64,000 nt of DNA from Lepidurus packardi (lineage: Eukaryota > Arthropoda > Branchiopoda > Notostraca > Triopsidae): the NCBI GenBank assembly GCA_023053545.1, contig JAKZAN010000007.1, forward strand, positions 9,672,001 through 9,736,000. The letters are read 5' to 3'. The notes under the pieces were generated by a model, which saw only the letters and a list, made by a program, of their open reading frames with translations, did no database searches and was not told the origin of the DNA. The position numbers and the translations under genes are program-made. Numbering within the stretch: position 1 is the first letter of the stretch; every line of letters begins with the position of its first letter. Below are positions 43,331-56,200 of this stretch, piece after piece.

Positions 43331-46300
43331 TCTTTGATCGCTTCTAAGCGAAGCTCGGAGCTTGTATTAGCTCGTAAAACAGGACTACTTCGCTTAGCAA
43401 CTGGGTTAGGCTCAGGAATGACGTATCCCAGCAGATTATTCTTGTAATGGTGATGGCGAGCAGGGTCTCGAGGGCCCCAAGATCGTAAGGGTTTGATGGC
43501 AGCCATTAATTTCTGTAATAGATCCAGAGTTTTAATGGTGTACTGAAGATGAAGTGTTTTAATTTACAAGCTTACCCCTTTGAGGCCAAATTCAATCTGA
43601 GATAGGATCACTTTCACCACCACCAATTCTAACACGACGACTGCCAGCAAGTAAAAGAACCATCCTAGTCCAATAACCCAGATCGGGAATTTGCAATCCA
43701 CATTCCCGTCCAAAGGCAAGCCCAAGAACCCCCACAGTTCACCAATCTGTTCAGAAACTTGAAAATTAAGCCTCTACACATTAGTTTATATTTACGGTTA
43801 GCAAGACAGGAATGACGAAAGTCCAAAGTATCCTCCATATATTGCCAAATTCTAGACCCATGAACTCGAAATCTGCCTGCAGTTTGGGAAATTCTAACAG
43901 GTACGAAAATGTCAAAGCTAAATGCGGAGGAATTTCATTGCGAAGAAATTTTACGGTAAATCCAGAGTATTCCTAACACGTAAACGATCAGACAGCTTAG
44001 GACGGTTCCTCCGGCTGCGTAATGGTCCCACATCATACTTCCCAGCAACCCATTCTGCAGAAATGCAAAGACATTTTGAGCTGGTTTTATAATTTTATAT
44101 TTTTTTTTTTATTTTATAATTTTATTTGTATTTTGTACAGCGGGATGGTACTTACGGGATGGATTGCTGAAACTCCTATTGCTGCCATAATGAGACACAT
44201 CCAGGAAGTTAGAATTCCATAGTATTGCTCCAATTTCGGGAATTCGTCAATCACAGCTGTTATTATTGCATACGTTTGAGGAACCTGTTAATTTTCGGAA
44301 GAAATAATAGCAAATGAAATAAAATGAAAGCAAATGTAAGGAAATGAAATGAAAGAAAGAAAATGTTAAGAAAATTGCAAGAAAATGGAGAAAATGGAGA
44401 AAATTTTCAAAGAAAGCTGTCCTACTTACCAGCGTGTTTACGCCAGCTAGAAATATTAGGAAGCACATAAGACCCGCCCATAAACTAGTCTGTTGGAGGC
44501 CGATAAGGGAGGCATAGTAGTGAATCACGTAGATCAGCGTCACGGGATCGCGTAACTCGAGCCTAGAACCTTCTTCCTTTTCAATTATGCCCAACCAAGC
44601 GAACACGGCGCAGATGGAAACCATCGCAAAACCGATATTACAGAGCCAAACAATCAAACCATCCCTACAGAAGGAACCAAAACATATTTGTACTCTGCTA
44701 CTCAATGTCGGATTATTCGAAAGAGATTTCGACCGAAAAAAGCAGTCGGAATTTTGTAAAGGAGTAATGGATATGTATTGGAATCGATCTAGTTTTGATA
44801 TATCGACGAAAGTGTTCGATTTTGATATTTAGGTTTGAATCCTAACGGCTTTTTAACGAAACGCATGGATTCGACTGAAAAAATTAGTCATAATTACTTG
44901 TAAGAGCAACGAATCTATTAGAATTGTTTTAATTTCGATATTTCCTTATGAAAATGTTCGATTTTGATATTTAGGTTTGAATCCTAACGGTTTTTTAACG
45001 AAACGCATGGATTCGACTGAAAAAATTAGTCATAATTACTTGTAAGAGCAACGAATCTATTAGAATTGTTTTAATTTCGATATTTCCTTATGAAAATGTT
45101 CGATTTGATATTTAGGTTTGAATCCTAACGGTTTTTTAACGCAACGCATGGATTCGACTGAAAAAATTAGCCGGAATTACTTTCCGACTAATTTTACTAA
45201 CTAGAGCAAGGAATATCTATTGGAATTGTTTTAATTTCGGTATTTCTTTATGAAAATGTTACATTTTGATGTTAAGGTTTGAATCCTAACGGTTTTTGTA
45301 ACGGAACGCATGGGTTCAGTGACATTTCTGTTGGAAATAGTGTTTTTGTTAGATTGGGTTTATTTACCTCTTGAAGTTGTTTTTGAAGTTAAAGTGTTGG
45401 GACAGAGCAGGAAGAACACCGAACCCGATGGGTACGGAAAATAGTACTTGTACTATAGCTCCGTACCAGACTTCTCCTCTTCCAAATGCCCAGAGCTGCG
45501 TCGGTTTTAGTAGAGCCAATCCTTGGGCAGCTCCAGTACTGGAGTACGACAAAGCTAAGGCTAATGAGGCAGATATTAGTATCGCGGCCGCCAAGCCGGA
45601 AAGACATAACAATTTGAACATGACTCGGTGACCCCAGCAAAGCCTGTGTTAAAACGAAAGAACGAGTATATACATAATCCTATCATTTTGAGTGCCCTTT
45701 TTTACGAGTTATACCATAAAAAGACAATGATCCAGCTCACTGCCAGCATGGGTAGCAATTTCAGGTTGAAATGATCGTCGTCTTGGAAAACGACGTGCTC
45801 GAAACATGATTCGCCCAGACTTGCGTTGAAATAGCGCGTGCATTCTCGCAAACTCACGTGACACTGTAAAAAACCATGATAGAAATCCTTGGAAAAATAA
45901 ACCAAAAATGTATGATTGCGTTGGTATTAAACTCACCAGACATGTAATGTTGGGCGTCGCCCAATTGTCACAAATTGGCCAGTTATCAATCCCTTGCACG
46001 CCCCATTGGAACGCCCAACTCATTAACGGACCATAGTAGAAACTCGTGTACGCGCCCGCGAATAACTGCGCAATACCGACACCTAAATACATCAAGCCAT
46101 TAAGGATGGATTTCGATGAGCAAACGGTGGCATTTGAAATACCTTTTAAGAGCGGCACCACTCGCCATAATCTCACCACTCCAGCAGTTGTAAATTGTCC
46201 CAAACCCATTTCTAAAACAACTAATGGAGCACCCACCACAGCCATTAAGATGATGTATGCGACAAGAGTTTCCCCTAATAAAATAAAATAAATAAAAAAT

Positions 46301-47315
46301 AATAAATAAAAATCCCAGTTTGTATTGGAATCATAATGGAAGCCATTGGGTACGACAGGGATGGAAAATCAATGACTGGGAGACATTTTTACCCGGATAG
46401 GGTGCGAAGAGGATCATTGGAAGGCGCCAAATATTGCCTAAGCCCACACTCAGAGCGAGTAAGCCGCCCATAATACTCGCATGACTGGTTTCCTTAACAG
46501 GCTCTTGGATCTGCAAAACATATTTGTTGAAAGGATACACATATGACATTTGAGAAACCATAAACCCAACTTCTACACCAAGAAATAGTGCTAAAAAAAA
46601 CGTTTTGTGTACCTTATATACTAACAGTTGGACGACTAAGTTACAGGAATCGGTCTCTTTTAGGTACCAAGGTATTGCCTGGTACCTTTTCGTTAAAAAT
46701 GTAAACAAAGGAGTTAATAAATTTCTACTTACATTTGGACTGATCAGATCTATAGTTGAGGAGTAAGAAGGCGTCCAAGTGTCTTTGATGTAAAGATGCG
46801 AGGTATGTTTACTACCACCATCACCGTTTACGTGGATTACCTCTTGTCTGGATGACGGGTTGGAAGCTTCGGTAGGAAAATGGCGTGAAGGCGGTGACGC
46901 GTCCATTTGGCTTTCATTGTTGGGCCGTACGGTATCATAAGGCTCAATGTTGTTCACGGTGAAAAGAGTTGGAGCGTTAGATAAGTGAAGAGTTTGGGGG
47001 ACTGGGTCATCTCTTGTGTTTTCTTGAGGTGATGCGAAGGTTTCTTGAAACTTTTCTTGGACTTTGTTGTCAAGAATGCTTGGGGAATCCATATCCACCA
47101 CCGGTTCCATTTCTTCCATTTCTCTTTGAATATGAAAGGAGACGGTGTGCACTCTCTGGAAGTTGCGAAACCGTCCAAGTGATGAAACATGGTAGGAAAA
47201 GGGGAAGCAATACTTTGTAGTAGTACCGTACATGTATATATATTAAGTGAGGGTATTGCGAGTTAGGTTTAAGGTAATATACCTCATCTTGGGAATCGCC
47301 AGGCCGCCACTTCAT
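43189..47315 (-). CDS. SLC6-family sodium-coupled transporter, divergent orphan
   Basis: Twelve exons join in frame: 47283-47315, 46733-47155, 46393-46510, 45937-46274, 45715-45863, 45368-45643, 44430-44664, 44156-44284, 43955-44054, 43796-43917, 43576-43746 and 43189-43512. They encode about 805 residues starting MKWRPGD; an in-frame start at 47390 would add 25. A hydrophilic N-terminus of about 150 residues precedes 12 membrane segments. The TM1 word GLGNIWRLP matches the family's GLGNxWRFP, and LVVLEMGLGQFTTAG and GNIWRILWTFVIPVLLT are also typical. The usual GGGAF after TM1 is replaced by PYPGET, so substrate and ion binding may differ. The cytoplasmic tail is basic. A 37-base intron (43918-43954) is needed to avoid a stop. 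Substrate unknown. Confidence 0.85.
44804..45310. repeat. Intronic tandem repeat, about 142-bp period
   Basis: AGGTTTGAATCCTAACGG recurs at 44831, 44973, 45114 and 45275 inside an intron of the SLC6 gene. Confidence 0.9.
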
Positions 47316-47399
47316 AGCCAAGGGATTTGACGGAGTAAAATGTAAAAGCTTGGATGATGTGTCTGTATAGCACAAACTCAGAGCGTGCACACTTTGGAC

Positions 47400-48290
47400 G
47401 TTGCTAAGTAAACGGCAACTCCCAGCCTAGCAACCCACTTCACTACCTTTTTATACTTATTCTTAGCTTCCTTACTTTCCGCATGCAATGGCTCCGTTTA
47501 GTTTAGTTTATCTTAAAACTCTCCTCGCTGGCTCGGACGACCACTGAGCTTTTCCTAATTAGAACGAATCATGAAGTCCAAACACGCAGGTATGCCATTA
47601 AGTTGACAGCTTCTAACCCGCCCTCAAATTTCTTATCATCACCGCTATGACGAAACGGAGAAAAAATTCTTCCATCCACTGATACCGAACTCACTTATTG
47701 ATATTTGGATCCAGTGCCAAATCGCCTTTATGGGTGCGCTATCGAACTTTAATTGATCCTAGGGATCTAGTTTCTAGATAAACACCTGACTGAGAGCCTC
47801 ACGCGATTAGTGTTGAACAATCTTTCCAAGTTGTTTTTCTTTAGATATTTTCGAATTTATTGCAGTTTTGGCGCAATGTAGGAAAGTTTCTTGCATAGTT
47901 CTAGCGAAATTCTTTCATTATTTGACCAGTTTTAAAGTAGTTCTAATTAGGGTTAGTAGAAGTTTAAAGAGTTGTAAATTAAGTTCATTGTCAATGTAGC
48001 GTTGATCAATCTAGGAACGGTTTGGCTGAATTGTATACGCGCCGAATACAAGCGTTTTCGTGTAATTGTTCGAAAAATTTTTCTTTTGTTCGAAAATTTC
48101 ATCGTTGAAAGCCTTAACGTGATTGGCCGTCTTGGGTTAACGGTTCTAAGAGCTGTAAACCCATTGGCCGAGTCTTAACGGTCTTGGAAGCGTTACTTCT
48201 AATGGGTTTAAAACCGTTGACGTGCCATTTTCGTTGTTGTCTACGCTACCTTGCACAATATTGCAGTAGTAATCTACTTTACGTCAAAGA
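47400..48290. other. Region upstream of the SLC6 gene
   Basis: No gene was seen. It lies between the SLC6 5' end and the VAP 3' side and probably holds the SLC6 promoter. Confidence 0.5.
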
Positions 48291-49293
48291 AGCCTAATTT
48301 GGATGTAAACAAGGTCCAAGGGGCATGTTTAATGGATATTTTTTGTATTTTGTTTGGGATCCTCGTTGTAGGACTCCTGTAAAACATTGACCCAAGCCAA
48401 CACAAACTCGGTTTTGTGGGAGTAGGTGGAAAAACGAGGGGGAAAGATGATCCAATCTGCCAAGACTCTTTGAATTTTCAGGAACCAACTTGTCATCGAG
48501 CTGGGAAGATTCGAAAAGGGTCTTTTGTTTTCCAACTAAATGAACCAAAACGTCACATATACGCCTAACTTGACAAAACAAAAGGGATGACAAAGAACTC
48601 GAAACAAAAGCCAAGACAAAATAAAATCCAAAAAAAGTCATCATCTTTGAAAAGAGTACACATCTATAGCGCATTATCCCAAAGGAATCCCAAGATATTT
48701 CTTCTGTTTTACTTGCTGTAAAAGGGGGGCAAAGAGGCAAGACATCATCCGGAGGACAAGAATAGAAAGGCCAAACGCAAGTTTTTCTTCGGATTTCTGT
48801 GCTAGTTAGTCGTAACAAAAAACGGACTGTTTTGTCCCCAACTGTCGTACAGTTTTTCTTACATGTCCTTTTCTTTCATGTCCAGTCCGTCTAATTCTGT
48901 CCCTTGTATTTCGACAACTACACCAAGTAACGTACGTTTACTAGACTTTTTTGGTTCCCCCTCCCCCCCTTGTGTATTGTTCTACGTGGACACGAGCTGC
49001 GGCAGTTGGCAGTTCAAATCCCCCGGGAAGAATATAATAATAATAAAAAAAATATTAAATAAACGAAAGTCGTCTGCCTTCCAACAAGCTCGAAGATAAT
49101 AATAATAAAAAAATAATAAAAAATAATGCGCGCTAATAATTTTTCCCTTTACGCTTTTAAATTCCTTGGTTACAGTTAGGATGGTTATTCATATTGTGTT
49201 TCTTCTGGGGGCACTTTCCCCCCATAACTTAACAGAAAATTCGAGAAAAAAACGAGGCCCAATCATTTCGTTTTCGCTTTGTTCTGCGTTGCT
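48291..49293. other. 3' region of VAP with an unassigned open stretch
   Basis: Much of this should be the VAP 3' UTR. The minus strand is open for 174 codons at 48294-48818. A shorter frame at 48329-48535 reads protein-like (LKIQRVLADWIIFPPR and TEFVLAWVNVLQESY), but I do not recognise it and saw no clear splice acceptor. The part 49030-49130 is AAT-rich simple sequence. Confidence 0.35.
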
Positions 49294-52286
49294 TTAGAAG
49301 AGAATCTTGCTCACCAAGGCCCCCAGGATAGCCGCCACGATAATCAAAATTAAATAAGCAGGAGGGATGCCTGTTTCTACGATCGAGGTAGACGCCGAAG
49401 AGCCTGGATACACTTGGTCAGGCTGTTTGGTGGTCTTGACATCGACCGCACGCCTCAACCTAATGCCTTCTTCCTTCAGCTGCAAGCTTTCCTTCAATAA
49501 CCCGCTGTTTTCCTCTCTCAAGCGCTGAATCTCTTCAGATAATTTCTTCAATTCAGCCTCCAAACCTCGCGCCTAGTGGAGGGGAAAAAATTACGACAAA
49601 TGATTCCCTTTGAAACAAATCGTGTCTAAAAAGACGAAATAAAATCATAAAAAATTGGGATTTGAGTGTTACTTTCTCGTAAGAAGGACCTTCCTCCTCC
49701 TCTTTGACAGGCTGATCTTTGAGGCCGGAAACAACAGTACTGCCCGAGCCGGTCTCCGTCTTAGTTGTGGTAGACTGGGGAGTAGTGGTAGTAGTACTAC
49801 CACTGTCCTCGGGAAGCTCCAACACGCATTTCAGCTTCCAATCCGAAATCGCATCTTGATTGCCAGGTTCTTTCCACTGGATTAAATTGAGACATTAGAA
49901 ACCCATTCAAGACATTCATTTCAAAGCACGTTAGATCCACAGGTTCAAATTCCATGAAAAAAATTTAAAAAATGCAGGACATGAGTTATTTAATCTATTA
50001 AATTAACACATTGTTTAAGATTTGAGTCATTTAATCTATTAAATTAACACATTGTTTAAGATTTGTAGTACATTCATGAAATTATTATTATGAATATTAA
50101 ATTATTATTATGAATATTAAATTACTATTATGAATATTAAATTATTATTATGAATATTAAATTACTATTATGAATATTAAATTAATATTATGAATATTAA
50201 ATTAATATTAAGAATAACAGTAGATGCCGCTTATTTTTATTACTGGTTATTAGAATCAGAATCTTTATGAATCTTATTAGAATCTTTATGGAATCCAATT
50301 TCATGGAATCCATTTTCAATTTTCAATTCCATTTCAAATTTTAATTTCATTCATTTTTAATTCATCAAATTTTAATTTCATTAATTTTAATCCATTTCAA
50401 ATTTTAAAGGACTGATTCAAAATGATCCAATTCATGGCTTTTTAATCAGTTATTAGAATCACACTTTCGGGTATGGCAATTGAATTGGAAAGAAGCTGCC
50501 CATGTATAGTAACGGAACTACAGTAGTGATTGCTACATGGACTTTGTAAATTGACCAAATGACATGACTTTTACGTCGTTTTGACCAAGCCTTCTACTAC
50601 GCTTAGGGGGAAAGTAGTAAATGAGCAGGTTATTCAATTGAATGAACAGTTCCTTTAATTGACTGGGAAAATTGGAAGAGATATCGTGTTGGATAAATAA
50701 AAAATTAACGGTTAAATAAAAATTACATAAAAAAACGGTTCAATAAAAATGGCGACGAGTAAGAGTTGACTTAAATGTAAAAGAGAGGTTGCGGCGCATT
50801 GAAACTTACAAGTTAAATTGAAAAAATTCGGCCGTTAAGCTATGAACTCCTCAATCATCTCTATCAAAATTGTTGAAACATCATTACGGAATAATCAATA
50901 GTGGGTGTCGTGAATGTAGAACAAGGAAACGTGTGGGAAAGTGTCCAAAAGTAGACGATGTTTCGCTTCTATGGTTTAAACAAACCAGTTCGTCTCAAGC
51001 GCCGATTCTATTGAAAATTTCCGATTTTCGGTTATTAGAATCTCCGCTTAATGGAATCAATATTCCCCTGACAAACATGACCACAATAAGCGGCATCTAC
51101 TGTATTCTTACTATTTATATTATTAAAAATATTGAAAATTAATGTAGAAGGTAAATATACTATAAAATTAAGCTTTCCTTCACGTGTTTCCAATCATGAC
51201 CAAGTAAACTCCTCCGTCTAACGTACTCAAGTCGTACAATAACTAAATCTCCTAACTTAAGCTCCATCAGGGAAAAATACATCAAAAGCTTACAAAAGCT
51301 AGGTTACTTAGATACTAGATTACTAAAAAAAGAGAGAAATTATTAAGAAAATGAATAGAATATGTAAAGTTAACTTAGATTACATACCACGTTCTCGACG
51401 TTGAATTCCGTGTCTGGGGCGTATAAAGCCAACACTTGGAATTTGTGCTTCCCCTTTTCATTAGGGTCGTTGGGATCGAAAGGTTGCAGACTGACTGTTA
51501 ATAAACATAAAACCATGATTAAAAAAGGGGGCAAGTCTCTCAATTTCCAACGTTTCATACGTTATTAAGTTGTTTTTCTTTCTGTTTTGGATCAACATTA
51601 TTATTATGATTTGTTGTGGTTTGGAGGGTAGACATACCTAGAACATTAACAGATCCTTTGGGCTCAATAACGCCAGTGGTTGGCTTGACACAATAACGAC
51701 GAGGGGCGGTTGTCTTGACTTTAAAACACACCCTACGATCAGTGCGGTTTGTCAACTTCATCGTGTTCACACTCGGTTCTTTGAAAGGTCCTGCAACGAT
51801 ACATTATACAAATTAGTTGACAAATTAATGATACTTCCAAGAAATTATGACGCATAAATCGATTCGAACGTGTTTCTCCTCTCTTCGCCTTTTTTATAAC
51901 TAATCTGCGCTTAATTCTTCTTTTAATTAAACCGATACTTAAATACAGGATGTGACAGGGTAGATCATTCGGCTAAGGATTGAATAGGAAGGGAATTTAG
52001 GAAAAAGGTGTTGGCAAGTGGGCATTAATTGTAAATGATTGTTTTGGGAGGAATTAAGCAGCAATTTTGGGTCATAAAGCATTACCATAGCTCCAGATCT
52101 AAACGGTTTTTTATAAGGAAAAGAACGTTATATAACAGGGTTCAGGAAAGAGGAATCTGATGAAAATGAAGTCTGACGTGTGGGGATGAAAACGTCTAAA
52201 TGAAGAAAAAATCTGTACTCTTTCTTACCTTTAAATCGTAGTTCATTCTCTGGCTCTATTTTGAGGATTGGCTCAGGTTTCGCCAT
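49294..52286 (-). CDS. VAMP-associated protein (VAP), ER contact-site receptor
   Basis: Five exons in frame: 52229-52286, 51638-51790, 51388-51494, 49673-49876 and 49294-49572, giving 266 residues. The N-terminal MSP domain shows FKGPFKEPSVNTMKLTNRT, VCFKVKTTAPRRYCVKP and VSLQPFDPNDPNEKGKHKF, the FFAT-motif-binding fold of VAPA/VAPB. A Thr-rich linker follows, then a coiled coil (ELKKLSEEIQRLREEN) and a C-terminal tail anchor (PAYLILIIVAAILGALVSKI). It tethers other organelles and lipid-transfer proteins to the ER. The 1.5-kb third intron holds a minisatellite. Confidence 0.94.
50081..50215. repeat. 18-bp minisatellite in VAP intron
   Basis: About seven copies of an 18-base unit (ATTATGAATATTAAATTA, with small changes) lie head to tail without unique spacers. 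Confidence 0.9.
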
Positions 52287-53224
52287 TCTACCAAGTCAAG
52301 GAGTTGGACACAGCTGCAAAGTACTTATGAATGTCAAAGATGTTGATTACTTTGACGGCAAACAGACGTCGAAATTAAGTCGGTATAATTCTCACAAGGC
52401 GGCTAAAAGGCGAACCGAACCAGCAACGTTGGCAAGGCTGTGACGCTAAACGGCGAACCGGAAAAGAAACGCCAGCTTTTCAGCGGGAATTTTGAATTCC
52501 TAACGGCCGTTGGAGGTTTTTCCGCGATCGCTAAAAGCGTCGCTTTTAGTTCTAAAGATAGTTTACAAAGAACAGATAGTTTACACAGAACAGAACTGCA
52601 AGTTTTAACAATAACTAGGCTGAGCTAGATGTTTATAAGGTTGAGGAAAGGATTACGAGTTTTAATGGTAATCTTTGGGACGGAAATTTGAATGGCCAAC
52701 GGCCGGCGACACAACGTTCGTGAGAGTTCAACGTTCTTTGTTTCGTATTGTAGACATTAAACAGTCTTAAAAAGGCATAAATAGTAGGTTTTAACTAGTT
52801 TCTAACGGTAGGTTCTAACGGATGACTATTCTGTAGAATTTTTAAAGATGACAATTGGGTTGAAAGGAAAAACGGGTTGAGTTTGATTATACCAGGTCCT
52901 ATTTACTTAACATTAACTTGGTTTTTCTCTTCATTTTGCGGTTTCCCTCTGTTTTATCTTTTTTGGGTTAGGTTGATGGAAAGGAAAGGGCATGGAAAGT
53001 TGCAGTACAAAGGAAGCTCGGTCAGCGTGGTGTGGCCTGTTATCTTCCATGAAACATGAAGAAATTCTGAAATGAGCGGATGCTGGGGTGCGAGTCATGC
53101 CTAGATAATAATCCCAGTTTTTCGAAAAAACGCTGAAATTACCGCACTCTGTTTCTGCCTGGCGGAAAAGAGGGTGTGAAATTGCACGCTGATGTCTGTG
53201 GAGAATTGAGTGACTTTCCTGACC
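52287..53224. promoter_or_regulatory. Divergent upstream region of VAP and the M13 peptidase
   Basis: No gene was seen. The VAP and neprilysin-like start codons point away from each other across this 0.94 kb. Confidence 0.45.
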
Positions 53225-56200
53225 ATGGTTCGCAAAGGATCCTACACCGTTTCAGATGGTGTTGACTCACCAGCTTCGGATAATGCGAGAGCGGTTGACA
53301 TCGACTACGGAAAAGCAGGTTCTTAGTCTTCAATTCAAATGGTATGTTTTTACAAACACTAATCATCCACTCGTAGTCCAAGATGATAGACGCGCCCGGA
53401 ACCAGGAGAGGAACATGAGAGTGCTAGTGATCGCGCTGATTCTGGTGGTGGTCCTATTGCTGGGAGCCATAATTTGGTTACTCTTAACGTACCGAAGTAA
53501 GCCTCATACCGAACGTATACACACGACTACCCACGTAAGTTAGATAGAGTATTTCGATCGCCTATTCTAGATAGATAGAGTATTTAGATAGATAGATTTA
53601 GATAGAGTATTTAGATCGCCTATGCTCAAAGAAGTTTTCCAATCTATAGGCATTTGATGAAGCCCAAGGACGGCATGGTAACAAGGCATCCACTCTACCA
53701 ATTAGTCCGAAATCGGATCAAGTGCTCACGAGTTCCACAACCCGCCTGGTAACTGTAATTGACCCTGGGAAGAAGAAGACTACTAAAATGACCGAATCAC
53801 CAACAAGTGCCACATACACCACTAGCGCTCCATTCGGGAATTCTACGAGTCATCAGCAGGAGGCTGGTATTGAAACGACGAGTGGACATGAAACGCCGAG
53901 GGAGACTTCTGGTATTGATTCGGAGGTTACTTTGTCTTCAACTACTCCAGTTTCCCTTGACGATAGCGGGCTAAAATCGACGGCAAAGGCGGCTAGCTCG
54001 ACTGTAAAGGACTTTGTCACAACTTCAACCGAGTTGCTATCGAATTCGACCCAATCTTCAACCCGATCTTCGACCACAAAGGAGACAACCTTAGCTAATA
54101 CTGATAAGGGATCTCTTGTAGGTGAAGCAGAACAAACTGACACATTCTCTCGTTCAACCACTGAGGGACTTAGTTCTAGTTCTACCTCAATCACCCCGAT
54201 CACTAGCTCGAAGACTTTCACCTCTCCAAGCTCAACGTCTTCAACTCCAACGGCGCAAGACGGTCCTGATGGGGATTACGAAGATGACCCAGTCAAAATG
54301 GATACAACATCCAGTTCGGCCAGTAAGGAAACTACTTCTAGTTCTACCTCAACCACAAGCTCCAAGACTTTCACCTCTCCAAGCTCAACGTCTTCAACTC
54401 CAACGGCGCAAGACGGTCCTCATGATGGGGATTACGTAGATGACCCAGACAAAATGGATACAACATCTAGTTCGGCCAGCAAGGAAACTACTTCTAGTTC
54501 TACCTTAACCACGAGCTCGAAGACTTTCACCTCTCCAAGCTCAACGTCTTCAACTCCAACGGTGCAAGACGGTCCTGATGGGGATTACGAAGACGACCCA
54601 GACAAAATGGATACAGCATCTAGTTCGGGAAGTAAGGAAACTATTCTTAGTTCCATGACTACCGTCTCAACCAATCCAAGTTCAACGACATCGACTGTTA
54701 CATCCAAGTCCGACCAAGATCATTATGATGATTATCCGGAGCAAATCACGACAAGTTCCAGTTCCATCAATTCTACCTCTACTGCCTCGACTGACTCCAG
54801 CATTCTAATCTCTGGCTCGACCATATCAACCACGCCGGAAACCGTGGTCAATCTAACCACAGGACTTAGCGAGAAAGTTTCGACTGCTACAAGTACAACT
54901 TCTTCAACGCTGACAGCGAATGATGTAGCTGTTGGCGAGGAAAGTGATAACCATACGGCTACGGCCATAGGCAATCATTCGGAATCTACGACCCCAGACC
55001 CACCGTCCACTACGAGCGAAGCTGTCACTTCAAAGCACGTGATAGTCCTCGATGAAGACTATGCAGATGACTATAGTACACAGTCGTCTCCAGCTAGCCT
55101 TGCGACTGCAGAATCTGACATGCACTACGCGAGAAAGGCGGTTACAGAAGCGTCAGCATCCAATCGCAGTGAAGAAGCAGTTGCGTCCTTGTCGACAGAA
55201 GGTACTACTACCGTTGATTCTTCTACTACAGATAGTACTACAGTTGATAGTAGTCGAACGACGCCTTCCAATCATTCGAGGCATGATGGTGCAAATGAAA
55301 CTACTTCAGCCAACTCGGAGGATGAAGGCGAAGGATCAGGGTGGTGGATCGACGGGGCGAACGATACTTTGTTAGGATCAACTACGAGTCACACCCATTT
55401 GCTAAAGATTCGACGAGAGACATCAGCGACTCCGACGCCGGTAGGATTGGAAGGAACGGAAGTTTCAGGATTCGAAATCACCACAGAGGCGGATTCGTCC
55501 CTCGTCACTGAGAACCTGCAATCAACCATTCTTCCGGATCCTGCGCCCACAGTATGCTTAACCAAGAAGTGCAAAAAGATGGCGGCCAGGATGTTGATGT
55601 GGATGGACCACCAAGATGGCAACAGCACCGACATCGCTAGCTGCAACACTTTCTATCACTACGCCTGCGGAGGATTGTTGAGCTCCGAGGGCAAGATTCA
55701 ACAACTTGAACCGGAAGAAGAAGCTTCACGAAGAATTGCCGGTACTTAAAATTTGGCTCCGCTAGGTTATAGACGGTTGCCAGTGAACTCATTCTCTTTA
55801 TTTCCTCAGAAACATTGAGTAAGATTACAAATGATAGTCCGCGTCCGTTAACACTATTTCAACGCTTTTACAATAGTTGCCTGAACTTTGACGCCGACAT
55901 GAATCTTGACCAACGATCCAAAGAAGGTACAAACTCTACTTGGGTGCTTTAACCTCTTTGAAAACAAGATTGTACCGACCTTTTCACTTCTATTTGGTTT
56001 TAGCACGCCAAATTGTTTCCGAAGTTGGGGGGTTCTATACGGTTGAAGATTGGAACAGTTCTGCCGATGCAACGGAGTTGATAGCCAAACTCATTGTACG
56101 ACACAGGTACATACTGATTTTTATATACTTTTCATCCATGCCATTAGCCTATCTAATTTAGGAAGGGTCTTCACTAGCCTGTTTCCTCTTGGACGGCTTT

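Noticed and set aside
48294-48818. 174-codon minus-strand open frame
   Set aside because: Composition is mixed, no family was recognised, and it lies in the likely VAP 3' UTR. It is kept only as a note.
50081-50215. CRISPR-like regular repeat
   Set aside because: The 18-base units abut with no unique spacers and sit in an animal intron, so it is a minisatellite.
53853-54221. Antisense frames over the mucin-like exon
   Set aside because: They mirror the Ser/Thr repeat codons of the real gene.
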